This document shows, piece after piece, positions 27,071 through 36,917 of a stretch of 64,000 nucleotides of DNA. Both the position numbers and the translations under genes were made by a program. The notes under the pieces are model-generated. The model did no database searches, was not told the origin of the DNA, and was given only the letters and a program-made list of their open reading frames with translations. The stretch's first letter is position 1. Every line of letters starts with the position of its first letter. The stretch is from Flavivirga aquatica (lineage in GTDB: Bacteria; Bacteroidota; Bacteroidia; Flavobacteriales; Flavobacteriaceae): NCBI RefSeq assembly GCF_001747085.1, contig NZ_MDJD01000054.1:682001-746000 (forward strand), read 5' to 3'.

Positions 27071-28059
27071 TTGAATATCCGTAATTACTAATAATTGATT
27101 AAAAATGCTTATTTTGTTAAAAAAACAAGTCATGAATATTTTTAGTTTTACCGCCCATTTTGATAGTGAAGAAGCTTGTCGTACTCATTTTAAGCAAGAA
27201 AGAGATAAGATAGGAGTTAAATGCCAGCGTTGTGGTCATACTCATCACTATTGGATAAAGGCTGTTTGGAGCTATGAGTGCAAATCTTGTAGAGCCCGTA
27301 CATCTTTGAGAAGTGGTACTATTATGCAAAATTCTAATCTATCTTTTATGATATGGTATAAGACAATGTTTTTGATGACTACTACCAAGAAAGGATTTTC
27401 TTCTAAAGAAATCCAGAAACAGCTTGGTTTAAAAAGGTATGAACCTGTCTGGGCGATGGTTCATAAACTTCGTAAAGCAATGGGTAACAGAGATGCCCGC
27501 TATACTTTAGAAGGTATGATTGAAATGGATGAAGGTTATTTTACGGTCGAATCTTCTGAAATAGAGCAACAAAAAGGAAAAAGAGGTCGTGGTGCAGTAG
27601 GAAAGCAAAACGTAATGATAATGGCAGAATCCACTCCCTTAGAAGACCCGAAAACCAACAAGAAGGATCGCCAATGTCGCTACTTTAAAGCCAAAGTGCT
27701 GACAGATCATAAGGCTGATGGTGTAAATGATACTGTTAAAGAGTCTTTAGACGAACAAAGCATTGTTTTTACTGATAAAAGTACTTCATATGTTGATATT
27801 GCTGATTTTGTAGAACTACATATTAGTGAAAAATCAGATAAACAAACTACTAAAGAGACCTTGAAATGGGTACATATTACCATAAGCAATGCCAAACGAA
27901 ACTTACTTGGAAATTATCACAAAATTAAAGGCAAATACCTACAACTCTACCTAAACGAATTTGTTTACAAACTCAATCGAAGATATTTTGAGGAAAAACT
28001 ATTCGATAGACTAGTAATAGCTGGAATTACTGGATTATGAGTAAAAACGGATATTCAAT
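27071..28059 (+). mobile_element. IS1595-family insertion sequence, copy 1
   Basis: The element is about 989 bp with imperfect terminal inverted repeats (outer GAATATCCGT and ACGGATATTC; about 20 of 23 positions match inward). The direct repeat TAAAGCTT (27063-27070 and 28060-28067; two further bases TT also match) is an 8-bp-type target duplication. It carries one transposase gene and lies in intergenic DNA between the surface-protein gene and the glycan locus. The ends are uncertain by one or two bases because target and terminus share T. Confidence 0.85.
27105..28040 (+). CDS. IS1595-family (ISXO2-like) transposase, copy 1
   Basis: This 311-residue transposase has an N-terminal zinc ribbon (C40, C43, C59, C62) and then an ISXO2-like DDE-type domain. 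D142 is in EMDEGYF and D224 in VFTDKSTSY. The third catalytic position appears as N262 in ISNAKRNLLG, as in the DDN-type members of the family. The C-terminal YLNEFVYKLNRRYF is typical. The likelier start is the ATG at 27132 (MNIFSFTAHFD), as homologues begin this way. It is identical in translation to the copy at 51168. Confidence 0.9.
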   Translation: MLILLKKQVMNIFSFTAHFDSEEACRTHFKQERDKIGVKCQRCGHTHHYWIKAVWSYECKSCRARTSLRSGTIMQNSNLSFMIWYKTMFLMTTTKKGFSSKEIQKQLGLKRYEPVWAMVHKLRKAMGNRDARYTLEGMIEMDEGYFTVESSEIEQQKGKRGRGAVGKQNVMIMAESTPLEDPKTNKKDRQCRYFKAKVLTDHKADGVNDTVKESLDEQSIVFTDKSTSYVDIADFVELHISEKSDKQTTKETLKWVHITISNAKRNLLGNYHKIKGKYLQLYLNEFVYKLNRRYFEEKLFDRLVIAGITGL

Positions 28060-28147
28060 TAAAGCTTTTTATTTAACCCCTTATTTTAAAAATTTATAAT
28101 GTATTTTTAAACACATTTTAAGCTTTCTTATTACGTAAACACAAACT

Positions 28148-29473
28148 ATGAAAATTATATGCATTGGTACTTTAGATAAGTTTTCACGCTTTTATTTAAA
28201 AATAAAAGAAAACTTAAAAACTGATAATAAAAACCACTTATTTCATATTTACAGTATTCATTTTAGTGGTTTTATGTATACTCTACTCAGGTTTAAGTTT
28301 AGTTCATGGCTACCTGCTAAAGGTTGGTTTAATGCATTAATAAATAAGAAAAAGTATTTACGAATAATAGAGAATAAGAATCAATATAAAAACATAAATT
28401 ATAAAAATTTTATCACATTTCATTTAAAATTAAATCCATCTCTTTCAAAAATTAGTTTATTAATACAAGCTTTATCTTATATTGATATTTTAGATGATAT
28501 TTTAAAGAAGAAACGACCAGATGCTATTATTTTATTAGGTGATTCAAGACTTAGTATTGAGATATGTATAGCTCTAGCAAAAGTTTATAATATCAAAGTA
28601 TACTTTATAGAACAAGGCCCTTTTAATACCACTTTTTTTGACCCCCAAGGTGTTAACGCTAATGCCTCTATTAACAATATTAATTTAAAAAACGCTTCTC
28701 TTCCTACTAAAGAGCAAATTGAACTAGTAGATTATTTAATTAATAAGCCTAAGCAAAAAAAGTACAAAAGATCTCCAATATACAGAGGCATAGACTACAG
28801 TTTAGCTTATTTTTTTGAAAAAAGCTATCTATTCCCTCCTGATTTAAAATATACAGATACATTTCCAAAATTTTATAAATTCAAACAACAAGTTGTTTCT
28901 CCATTATCAATTAAACCTAAAGGAGAAATAAAACTTTACTTATTAATATTACAAGTCCCTTTGGATGTTAACATGATCTATCATAGTCCAAATTTCAAAA
29001 ATCATTTTGAAATTGTTAAGGCCATTCATAAAAACTTACCAAAAAACTCAAAACTTATTCTAAGGGAACACCCTATTTATAAAGACAAATACGATAAAGA
29101 ATTATATGATTATGTAATAAAACATAATCTTTCTTTTGATAATCATATCTCGTTAAAAGATTCTCTTAAACAAGCTGATGTTATTGTTGTTAATAATTCT
29201 ACTGTAGGCATTGAAGCCATTTCGTTAAAAAAAACTGTGGTAGTGCTAGCAAATGCATATTACCGCCATCCCGAAATATGTATTAAGTATACTAAAAACG
29301 ATAATTTAAATAGCATACTTACTAAAGCTCTTAATTTTAAACCTAAAGAACAATTTATTTATCATTTCTTATACAATTTCCTAACACAACACCTAATTGA
29401 AGGGTTTATAACCGATGAAAATTTAAATGCTCCTAAAAGTATCGCAAAAAAAATAAATAAAAGCTATACCTAA
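28148..29473 (+). CDS. Capsule-type polysaccharide transferase (KpsC/KpsS-like)
   Basis: This 441-residue soluble protein has a C-terminal half resembling the capsule polysaccharide synthesis family (PF05159). It contains LLILQVPLDVN (about 258), SKLILREHPI (about 303) and the donor-site pattern DVIVVNNSTVGIEAI (about 347-361). KpsC/S enzymes add Kdo linkers to a lipid anchor; more distant members act as other transferases. The N-terminal half is less conserved. It opens the glycan locus just after the IS, and kdsA (Kdo-8-P synthase) lies 13 kb away. Whether it uses Kdo is inference. Confidence 0.72.
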   Translation: MKIICIGTLDKFSRFYLKIKENLKTDNKNHLFHIYSIHFSGFMYTLLRFKFSSWLPAKGWFNALINKKKYLRIIENKNQYKNINYKNFITFHLKLNPSLSKISLLIQALSYIDILDDILKKKRPDAIILLGDSRLSIEICIALAKVYNIKVYFIEQGPFNTTFFDPQGVNANASINNINLKNASLPTKEQIELVDYLINKPKQKKYKRSPIYRGIDYSLAYFFEKSYLFPPDLKYTDTFPKFYKFKQQVVSPLSIKPKGEIKLYLLILQVPLDVNMIYHSPNFKNHFEIVKAIHKNLPKNSKLILREHPIYKDKYDKELYDYVIKHNLSFDNHISLKDSLKQADVIVVNNSTVGIEAISLKKTVVVLANAYYRHPEICIKYTKNDNLNSILTKALNFKPKEQFIYHFLYNFLTQHLIEGFITDENLNAPKSIAKKINKSYT

Positions 29474-29518
29474 GTTTGAGTAAAACAATCTATTTTTACT
29501 AAAAATTCAATATCAACT

Positions 29519-30454
29519 ATGCCTTTTTTCTCTGTTATCATACCTTTATACAATAAAGAATCACATATTAAGGACACTCTAAATAGCATCATAAAACAGA
29601 ATTTTAAAGATTTTGAAATTATTATAATAAATGATGGAAGTACAGATGGAAGTCTTGAAGCAGCCAAATTAGTTTCTGACAATAGAATTAAAATATATAG
29701 TCAAAATAATTCTGGTGCTTCTAGCGCTAGAAACTTAGGAATAAAAAAAGCTATTGGTAATTATATTGCATTAATGGATGGAGATGATATTTGGTACCCT
29801 AATCATCTTCAAGAATTTCATAATAGTATCTCTAAATTCCCTGATGCAGGTTTATTCTGTAATGCATATGATATAAAATTATCAAAATCTCAAATAGTAA
29901 AAGCTAGTTACAGTATTCGAAAAAGAGAAATCCCTCATATTATCGATGATTATTTTTTAGCAAGTACAATTCGTTCTTTAGGCTGGACATCTGCTATTGC
30001 TTTTAGTAAAAATGATTTTTATAATATTGGAGAATTTAAACCTAAAATTACTTCTGGACAAGATCTTGATTTCTTAATTCGATTTGCTCTAAAAAAAACT
30101 GTCATTTTTAATCCAAAAACAACATGTTATTATGATAAAACAGTAGCAAATAGCTTATCTAAAGAAAATCATCAAGAGAGTAAACGTATTTTATTCAACA
30201 GTTTTCAACAAGAAGAAAAATTAAACAAATCTTTAAATATTTACTTAAATCTTAATCGTTATTCTTTAGCCATTCAATGCAAGCTTGCTAAAAACAAAAC
30301 TACTTTTGCTAAATTGTATCCAGAAATTGACAAGAAACTACTCAATTTCAAACAAAAAATATTACTTGAAATGCCAAGTAATATACTAATGCTCACAAAG
30401 AAGTTTCACTTATTTTTAATAACTAAGGGTATATATATATCTTCTTTTAAATAA
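29519..30454 (+). CDS. Glycosyltransferase family 2
   Basis: This 311-residue cytoplasmic GT-A enzyme begins FSVIIPLYNKE, with INDGSTDGS (about 38-46) and the metal-binding DGDD (87-90). A QDLDF segment follows at about 180, corresponding to the usual ED acceptor motif. It is in the same direction as the capsule-type gene and 45 bases after it. The sugar transferred cannot be predicted. The antisense frame that overlaps it is a shadow. Confidence 0.88.
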   Translation: MPFFSVIIPLYNKESHIKDTLNSIIKQNFKDFEIIIINDGSTDGSLEAAKLVSDNRIKIYSQNNSGASSARNLGIKKAIGNYIALMDGDDIWYPNHLQEFHNSISKFPDAGLFCNAYDIKLSKSQIVKASYSIRKREIPHIIDDYFLASTIRSLGWTSAIAFSKNDFYNIGEFKPKITSGQDLDFLIRFALKKTVIFNPKTTCYYDKTVANSLSKENHQESKRILFNSFQQEEKLNKSLNIYLNLNRYSLAIQCKLAKNKTTFAKLYPEIDKKLLNFKQKILLEMPSNILMLTKKFHLFLITKGIYISSFK

Positions 30455-30557
30455 AGACAATTCATTTGTTTTAATTAAGGCTTTATATACTAATTGAATA
30501 TTTATAAATTTCACTTTTAATGATTTTCGGAAACAGAAAATTATAAATAAAAGAAAT

Positions 30558-31676
30558 TTAATTACTATCATCTTTCAAACCTAAAATACTAAAAAAGAAG
30601 CTAAATAAAATTAATTGAATTCCAAGTACCATAACTATTGTTACCGGTACAATAGTTTTTAATGTTTGATTTATATCTATACCTTCTTTAAACCCTAAGT
30701 AATACAAAACAAATCCTATAATAGTAAAAAACAGCCCAACTAATAAACCTCTTTCTAAAGTAAAATATAGAAATAGCTTATTATAACCTTTCTTTCTTGG
30801 TATTAACCCATGATTTGTTGCGTAAATCTTAGTTAGCGCGTAAAAAACAACAAATTGAAAACTAATTAAAAACAAACCAGCGAACAATGGTATCCATCTT
30901 GCTGCCTCATTGTTATTGTTTAACATGGTAACAAATGTTCCTATTATACCTATTAACATAAATAATATACCAGGTATTAAGAATAACCATTTTGGGCTAT
31001 ATAAAAGTAAAAATCTTAAATGTCTCCAACCGTCTGGAAATGTTCTTAAATGAGCCTCTCTACTTCTTCCCGCAGGAAATACTGTTGTTGGCACTTCTGT
31101 TATATTAAGATCCAACATAGATGCTTTTACAACAATTTCTGAAGCAAACTCCATACCAGTGGTAGATAACTCCATTTTATTATATGCCTCTCTTGTAAAA
31201 CCTCTTAACCCACAGTGAAAGTCTCCAATATTAGTTTTAAAAAACAAATTACCAACGAAAGTTAATACGGGATTACCAACATAACGATGTAAAAAAGGCA
31301 TGGAGTCTTTATTCGTTACACCTTTAAAACGATTTCCCATAACGAGATCAAATCCTTCTCTTAATTTTTCTATAAAGAGGTTAAGATTAAGAATATCATG
31401 GCTATCATCAGTATCAGCAGTAATAATATACTTTCCTTTGGAACCTTCAATAGCTCCTCTAGAAGCATTTCCATAACCCTTTTTTTCAACATTTATAACA
31501 ATAGCCCCTAATTTTTCTGCTATTTCTTGTGAACCATCGGTACTCCCATTATCTCCAATGACAACTTCTCCTTTAATATTGTTTTTTTGCATAAAAGCCT
31601 TAGCCTTTTCTACACATATAGCAATAGTTTCTGCTTCATTTAAGCATGGCATTACAATAGATAATTCAAGACTCAT
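30558..31676 (-). CDS. Membrane-bound glycosyltransferase family 2 (polyprenyl-phosphate type)
   Basis: This 372-residue enzyme has a GT-A domain (SIVMPCLNE; DNGSTDGS; DTDDSHD at about 88-94) and a C-terminal part with about four membrane spans (about 225-365). The closest general class is dolichyl/undecaprenyl-phosphate sugar synthases, which charge a lipid carrier for use by GT-C enzymes outside the membrane. Its start overlaps the end of the upstream multispan gene by 11 bases, an overlap that points to coupled translation. The pair could supply a lipid-linked sugar and its user. Confidence 0.85.
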   Translation of the reverse strand: MSLELSIVMPCLNEAETIAICVEKAKAFMQKNNIKGEVVIGDNGSTDGSQEIAEKLGAIVINVEKKGYGNASRGAIEGSKGKYIITADTDDSHDILNLNLFIEKLREGFDLVMGNRFKGVTNKDSMPFLHRYVGNPVLTFVGNLFFKTNIGDFHCGLRGFTREAYNKMELSTTGMEFASEIVVKASMLDLNITEVPTTVFPAGRSREAHLRTFPDGWRHLRFLLLYSPKWLFLIPGILFMLIGIIGTFVTMLNNNNEAARWIPLFAGLFLISFQFVVFYALTKIYATNHGLIPRKKGYNKLFLYFTLERGLLVGLFFTIIGFVLYYLGFKEGIDINQTLKTIVPVTIVMVLGIQLILFSFFFSILGLKDDSN

Positions 31677-32964
31677 TTAACTCTTTGTTTTTCAAAAATT
31701 CATTTAACAATATTATTATTATCGCAAAAATAAGCCAATCAAAATAGAAAACATAGCGTTTAATAGGATGAACAACCAATGCTATAAGCGTATTATTTGC
31801 AAACATAAATAGAGTTCCTAATAGGATGAATTTATATATAGCACTTCTATTAAATTTTGAAAAATAAAACATACTATACGCTAACAACATAAGGAATAAA
31901 AGCATTTGTTTAAATGATCCAAACGAATTTTTTAGATTTTTAAAAAAAAGTGTGATCCAACTTTTAAAATTTTTATTAACCAAGGGGAAGATTATTTTAG
32001 AACACAATCTATTTAAAGCTATATTTTGACTATTAAAGTCAAGTCCTTTATCCTTATAAAAATTCAGTCCCAATTTATAAATTCTTTTATTACATATCTT
32101 AGTAAAATTATCTCGATAAAAATAAGCATCATCATTACCATTATTTAAGCTTTGATTGCGTGTTAACTGGGCTTCTTTTAAGCTTTTATGGACCATTTTA
32201 AAATACACCCTTTCTTCTTTTTCTGTAAACAAATCTATATCACTTTCATTAGAAATATAAAATGGTGAGCTTATCAAATGCACATAATTCATTGCATTAT
32301 TTACAAAATGACCAAATACAATTTTATTATAAATTCTTTCTGATAAACTAGTTATAAAAGGAAGTGTTATTAAAATGATTAAAAATTTAAAATTTTTAAT
32401 CAAGGATTTACTTTTAAATATTAAATATGCTACAATTATTAATAATACTGGTATTAAAACTATAAACTGCCCTCTCGTTAAAATAATAACAATTAGTAAT
32501 AAACTAATTTTATAAATATACTTTAGATCCTCTTCAATAAACATTTTTAATGCATAACTAAAAATGATTAAAAAAAATGGATAAGTTAAAGCTTCAGATA
32601 AAATGGTATTTCCTAAAAAATGTAAATAAACACAAGGTGCTAAGCATATTAATTGCAAAAAAATAAAGCCCAAAAAAGCTATATTAAAAATATTTTTTAA
32701 TGTTTTTATCAAAAAACTAACACCATAAGCAATAATTGAATACTGGACTAATTTTAATGGGAATGCAAAATTGCTATCAAAAATACTTGTAAAAATCTTA
32801 AGAAAGATACAATAAACAGGACTATGATTAAAAGCCATATACAAAAAAGTATAGCTATCTGGATAATAAACAATTTCTTTATTAATTACTAGAACACCTA
32901 TAATAACATATATTGAAATATAAATTAAGTCATAGATATTAATACTTTTATTAAAAACTTTCAA
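31666..32964 (-). CDS. Multispan membrane protein, possible GT-C glycosyltransferase
   Basis: This 432-residue protein has about ten hydrophobic spans. Near the N-terminus, between spans, is YYPDSYTFLYMA with an acidic residue, the place where GT-C enzymes (PMT/ArnT-like) carry their catalytic Asp, and LTRGQFIVL lies in the middle. This is suggestive, not decisive; an O-antigen polymerase is the alternative. It overlaps the lipid-carrier-type GT2 gene by 11 bases, which fits use of a lipid-linked sugar. Confidence 0.55.
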   Translation of the reverse strand: MKVFNKSINIYDLIYISIYVIIGVLVINKEIVYYPDSYTFLYMAFNHSPVYCIFLKIFTSIFDSNFAFPLKLVQYSIIAYGVSFLIKTLKNIFNIAFLGFIFLQLICLAPCVYLHFLGNTILSEALTYPFFLIIFSYALKMFIEEDLKYIYKISLLLIVIILTRGQFIVLIPVLLIIVAYLIFKSKSLIKNFKFLIILITLPFITSLSERIYNKIVFGHFVNNAMNYVHLISSPFYISNESDIDLFTEKEERVYFKMVHKSLKEAQLTRNQSLNNGNDDAYFYRDNFTKICNKRIYKLGLNFYKDKGLDFNSQNIALNRLCSKIIFPLVNKNFKSWITLFFKNLKNSFGSFKQMLLFLMLLAYSMFYFSKFNRSAIYKFILLGTLFMFANNTLIALVVHPIKRYVFYFDWLIFAIIIILLNEFLKNKELNES

Positions 32965-33130
32965 TTTTATTTATTCTTTTTATGTTTTTTAAATGCCTAC
33001 AACTTAGTACAAGCTATTGTTTTCTTTCGTCAAATCTATAAAATGCATACTATAATCCATAATAATATATCAAATCATTTGTCTATCAATTAACTTAAAA
33101 TTATAACTCTTTCTATCTTAACAAATATTA

Positions 33131-34735
33131 TTAATTAAAAAAAGTATCGTAATTTACTGTATCTTTTACCACCCGCTTTCGTTCTTTAAAATGTTCATTA
33201 AAAATACTTCGAGTGTATTCCACTTCATTTGCCTTAATATCTAATAAATCTGCTATAGAATGAAATAAATCATCAATCATATATTTTCTATCTTCAACAA
33301 ATGGTATTTTTTTTTCTTTTTTATATTTTTTAGATTGCCAAACAAAAAATGGAATTTCAAACATTTTTTGAGAATAAATATCTTCATTATGTCCTGCCAT
33401 ATTTATATCATCAAACATTTCTTCTCCATGATCTGAAAAATAAAGTGCAAAACTCTTTGTATTTAAGCTATCTAATTTCTTAATAACACTAGATACTAAG
33501 AAATCGTTATATAAAATCGCATTATCGTAATGATTTATCTTAGTAAAGTTTTCTTCCGATCTAAAATCCGTAACTGGTTCTTCATGAAACTGATTAAACT
33601 CTTCTGGATATCTATTTTTATAATGATGATGCGTTCCCATTAAATGAATAAAAATCACTTTTTTCTTTACATCATTATTTATAACTTCATTAAATTCATT
33701 TAAGAGTTCTCCGTCTAAAACCTTACTATTACCTGCTATAGTAGTTGTTAAAAACTTATAATTCTTCGCGGACAAGCTAATTTTTGTTATCATACTCTCG
33801 TAAGGTCCTATAGGTCTTTGGTTTGACAACCAATATGTTTCATACCCTACACTATTAATCAACTGAATAATGGAACCCTCTGATATTTTCTCTGGGTTTT
33901 CATAATTTCCCAAAGTTAATATTTTAGTAAGTGCCCCAACAGTAAAAGCATGTGGACTAATAACATCTTTGTAAATTAATAGCTCTTCTTTTCGTTTTAT
34001 AAGTTCTGGCGTTGTTTCTCTATAATAATTATAAAGTCCCAGATGAGTTCGAGATGTAGATTCTCCAACTATTATAACAAAAACTTCTTGTTCTTCTTTA
34101 GATGGCCTTTTATAAATATTATGAAAATCTCCATTTTTATTTTCTTTATAATCTCCTAATTTTTTAGACTCTATATAATATTCTATATTTGATTTTACCA
34201 TCAAATATGGTACATTAAATACAATTAATTTAGAAAACTTTAAAAAGATAAGGATACCAATCAATAAACCCATTACTTTAAAACGATTAATGTTCTTAAC
34301 AACTGTATTTATTAGGCTTATTTTATTTATTCGAAAAATAACAATGCTAGTAATAACGAATATTAAAAAAGTAAAAAGACTTATAGGTATATCTACATAA
34401 AAATCGATAAATTCTTTCGTTTCTTCCAAATTAGAATCTAAGGCTACAAAAATAGCTGAAGCACTAAAAGGAGTCTTAAAAAGGTAATAATAAACAGTTT
34501 CAAAATAAATACTTATTGAAAAAATTAAAAAGGAAAAGGCAAAATAATATATACTGAATCTTTTATTATTATTATTAGTAAAAAGATACAATGGACAAAT
34601 AAGTGTTATAGCAAAAAAAATATTTTCAATTAAATTATAAATAATATTTAAAGCTATTTGATTAAATATGCATTCGAATATGAATGCAACTATTATAAGT
34701 ATAAGATACCTTAAAAACACTTTATCTATTCGCAT
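33131..34735 (-). CDS. Phosphoethanolamine transferase-like (EptA family) enzyme
   Basis: This 534-residue inner-membrane protein has five N-terminal spans and a periplasmic sulfatase-fold domain. VGESTSRTHLGLYNYYRET (about residue 222) has the metal-binding Glu and the Thr nucleophile used by EptA and other PEA transferases. LYFSDHGEEMF and GHNEDIYSQKMFEIP (about 455-480) supply the remaining zinc ligands. Such enzymes put phosphoethanolamine on lipid A or other glycans. It overlaps the upstream GT2 gene by 14 bases in the glycan locus, so a glycan substrate is also possible. Confidence 0.85.
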   Translation of the reverse strand: MRIDKVFLRYLILIIVAFIFECIFNQIALNIIYNLIENIFFAITLICPLYLFTNNNNKRFSIYYFAFSFLIFSISIYFETVYYYLFKTPFSASAIFVALDSNLEETKEFIDFYVDIPISLFTFLIFVITSIVIFRINKISLINTVVKNINRFKVMGLLIGILIFLKFSKLIVFNVPYLMVKSNIEYYIESKKLGDYKENKNGDFHNIYKRPSKEEQEVFVIIVGESTSRTHLGLYNYYRETTPELIKRKEELLIYKDVISPHAFTVGALTKILTLGNYENPEKISEGSIIQLINSVGYETYWLSNQRPIGPYESMITKISLSAKNYKFLTTTIAGNSKVLDGELLNEFNEVINNDVKKKVIFIHLMGTHHHYKNRYPEEFNQFHEEPVTDFRSEENFTKINHYDNAILYNDFLVSSVIKKLDSLNTKSFALYFSDHGEEMFDDINMAGHNEDIYSQKMFEIPFFVWQSKKYKKEKKIPFVEDRKYMIDDLFHSIADLLDIKANEVEYTRSIFNEHFKERKRVVKDTVNYDTFFN

Positions 34736-35564
34736 ATCGCCCTTTTAATTCCTTATATTCATCAATTCCCTTAACTCCAACAGTATACTTATATAGTATA
34801 TCCTTAAAAAAAATTCTTCTTTTTCTTAAAAGAAAAAAAATAAGTTTTAACAAAAATAAATAACTAAAGATTTTATAATCGATAAAATATAAAGCAGCCT
34901 GTGTTTTTATAAAATCGTCACTTCTAACATTACTTGTAGAGCGTTCTATAGAGTGCCTAACTATAACTCGATTTTCAAAATAAATTCTTAAATTTTTATT
35001 TAAAACTTCTTTTAAAAACAAATATTCTTCTCCAGAAGGGAAGAAACTACCTAAACCAAAAAAAGAATTAAATGCAATATTATTTTTTATAATATCTTCT
35101 CTTTTAAAAGCTATTTCAATTGATGACACCCCTCTTATATATCTCTTCTTAGAAAGTTTTCTTGATTTTTTTGAATAGTTTTTATAATTTTCCCCTGTAA
35201 ATGTATCAATTTTAAACTCAACTATTGAAACATCTTTTAAACGACAAAAAGTATCAATAATTATTTCTTGAAAATTTTCAACATATTCAACATCATCATC
35301 TGCTATTAAACATATACTTCCTGTTGCATTCTTAATGGCTAAATTTCTACTTTTCGAGAGTCCTTTATCATAAGAATTTATGACTCTTATATTTTTAAAC
35401 TCTGAAATTAACTCGCGCCCTTTTTCTGTTTGATTTATAATAAGAATATTTAAATCTTCTATTTTATTATAAAGAAACATGTCCTCTAAGAAAGACAATG
35501 AAACCCGGTTCATTGTGGAGATTAATATTTCTAGCGTTAAATTATTAGCTTGAGATTCTGTCAT
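34722..35564 (-). CDS. Glycosyltransferase family 2-like protein
   Basis: This 280-residue protein has a GT-A-like start (LEILISTMNR) and the DDD metal motif in LIADDDVEYV (about residues 87-95), with KGLSKSRNLAIKNA ahead of it. It ends with a hydrophobic-basic helix (YLFLLKLIFFLLRKRR), probably a membrane-association helix. The N-terminus diverges from classical GT2 (no IPxYN). It overlaps the PEA-transferase gene by 14 bases and follows the two flippase genes. Confidence 0.75.
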   Translation of the reverse strand: MTESQANNLTLEILISTMNRVSLSFLEDMFLYNKIEDLNILIINQTEKGRELISEFKNIRVINSYDKGLSKSRNLAIKNATGSICLIADDDVEYVENFQEIIIDTFCRLKDVSIVEFKIDTFTGENYKNYSKKSRKLSKKRYIRGVSSIEIAFKREDIIKNNIAFNSFFGLGSFFPSGEEYLFLKEVLNKNLRIYFENRVIVRHSIERSTSNVRSDDFIKTQAALYFIDYKIFSYLFLLKLIFFLLRKRRIFFKDILYKYTVGVKGIDEYKELKGRYANR

Positions 35565-35585
35565 CGATACACATATTAATACTCT

Positions 35586-36881
35586 TTATAAACTTCTATT
35601 CTCTCCTATAAAACTATGTCTTAAAATATAACCTACAACCATAAAATATAAAACATAGCGAACAAAGTGAGCAATAACAATGCCCTCAGTACCGTAAATA
35701 TCTATAAAATAAACTGAAAAACAATAAAAGAGTAAAACTGATAATATTTCAGTAAAAACAAAATAAGTCATTTGTTTTTTTGCTAAAAACTGATAAGATA
35801 AAACTATAGAAATAAACTTTATTAAATCACCTATTAATTGCCATTTAAATAAACTAGTCATATCTAAAAATTGGTCTGTAAAAAGGCCTTTAATTATTAA
35901 ATCCCTAAAAAGGTAGATAAATACCATTCCCATAATAATTAAAGGTAATAACAATTTATAGATTTTTTTAACCTCTTTTCTAAAGTCAAAGGTTGTATTA
36001 ATCTTAGCGTATTGAGGCAATATGTATAAAGGAAATATTGCTGCTAAAAATTGCATGTAAGTTTTAGAAATAGATGTCATTGCCGTCCAATAACCAGCTT
36101 CTCGCATACTAATTCTATTTTCTATTAAGTTTCTTATAGCTATATCTGTTATATTAATAAATAATATAACAACAACTGACATAACACTATAAGACAATAA
36201 TTGTTTTTTAAAACTCAAATTGAATGAGAACAGCTCTTTTAAATTAATATACGCTTTATGCCTTTTTGAGAAGAAACTAAGGTAGCTTATAAACTGTATT
36301 AAAGGAATTACACTAATAGCTAACAAACTACCCTTCAATCCTTTATTGAAGGTTAAAAGCACAATTAAAAATGTACTTACTATAATTGTACTTAATACCG
36401 TTTTTGAGTATAACTTATAAGCAGAAATACCGTTTAATAAAGAACTTAAAATAGCATTGACTGCCATAAAAGGGATTATGAACGATAAGATTTTAAATAT
36501 ATAAGCATAGTTTTTATCTGTGCCAAAAATGATATCATTAAAAGTATCCGATAAAAAGAATAAAATTACAAACGAAACTAAAGCCGCAAAAATACTAAAA
36601 ACAAACACAGTTGAAAATAAATTATTAAGCTGTTTTTTATCATCTCTATTTTCAGAAATATATTTCACTAGCCCATTAGAAGTTCCTAAAATAGAAAACT
36701 GTCCAAAAAAAGCAATTACATTTTTTAAATTACCTACTAGTGCAATTCCTTCTGCTCCAATTAAAATAGCTAAAGCTTTTTGAGAAATCAAAGCAAATCC
36801 CATTCTGACTAAAACCAATAATGTATTAGCTGAAGTCACTTTTAATAACAAATTATTCTTTATGAAACTTGGTATATTCAA
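35586..36881 (-). CDS. Wzx-type polysaccharide flippase A
   Basis: This 431-residue protein has about twelve spans of the MOP/PST (Wzx, WzxE-like) family. It starts SANTLLVLVRMGFALISQKALAI... with the ILIGAEGIALVGNLKN element near residues 40-55. It moves lipid-linked glycan units across the inner membrane. A second, related but clearly diverged flippase lies 36 bases upstream. Both share span layout and the IGAEG element, so they descend from a duplication. Confidence 0.85.
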   Translation of the reverse strand: MNIPSFIKNNLLLKVTSANTLLVLVRMGFALISQKALAILIGAEGIALVGNLKNVIAFFGQFSILGTSNGLVKYISENRDDKKQLNNLFSTVFVFSIFAALVSFVILFFLSDTFNDIIFGTDKNYAYIFKILSFIIPFMAVNAILSSLLNGISAYKLYSKTVLSTIIVSTFLIVLLTFNKGLKGSLLAISVIPLIQFISYLSFFSKRHKAYINLKELFSFNLSFKKQLLSYSVMSVVVILFINITDIAIRNLIENRISMREAGYWTAMTSISKTYMQFLAAIFPLYILPQYAKINTTFDFRKEVKKIYKLLLPLIIMGMVFIYLFRDLIIKGLFTDQFLDMTSLFKWQLIGDLIKFISIVLSYQFLAKKQMTYFVFTEILSVLLFYCFSVYFIDIYGTEGIVIAHFVRYVLYFMVVGYILRHSFIGENRSL

Positions 36882-36917
36882 TAATTCAGCTGGGTAAGTA
36901 AATTAATTAAAAGTAAT

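Noticed and set aside
27105-28040. Minus-strand frames inside the transposase genes (27117-27329, 27707-27895 and their copies)
   Set aside because: They are antisense shadows of the transposase, present in both copies only because the copies are the same.
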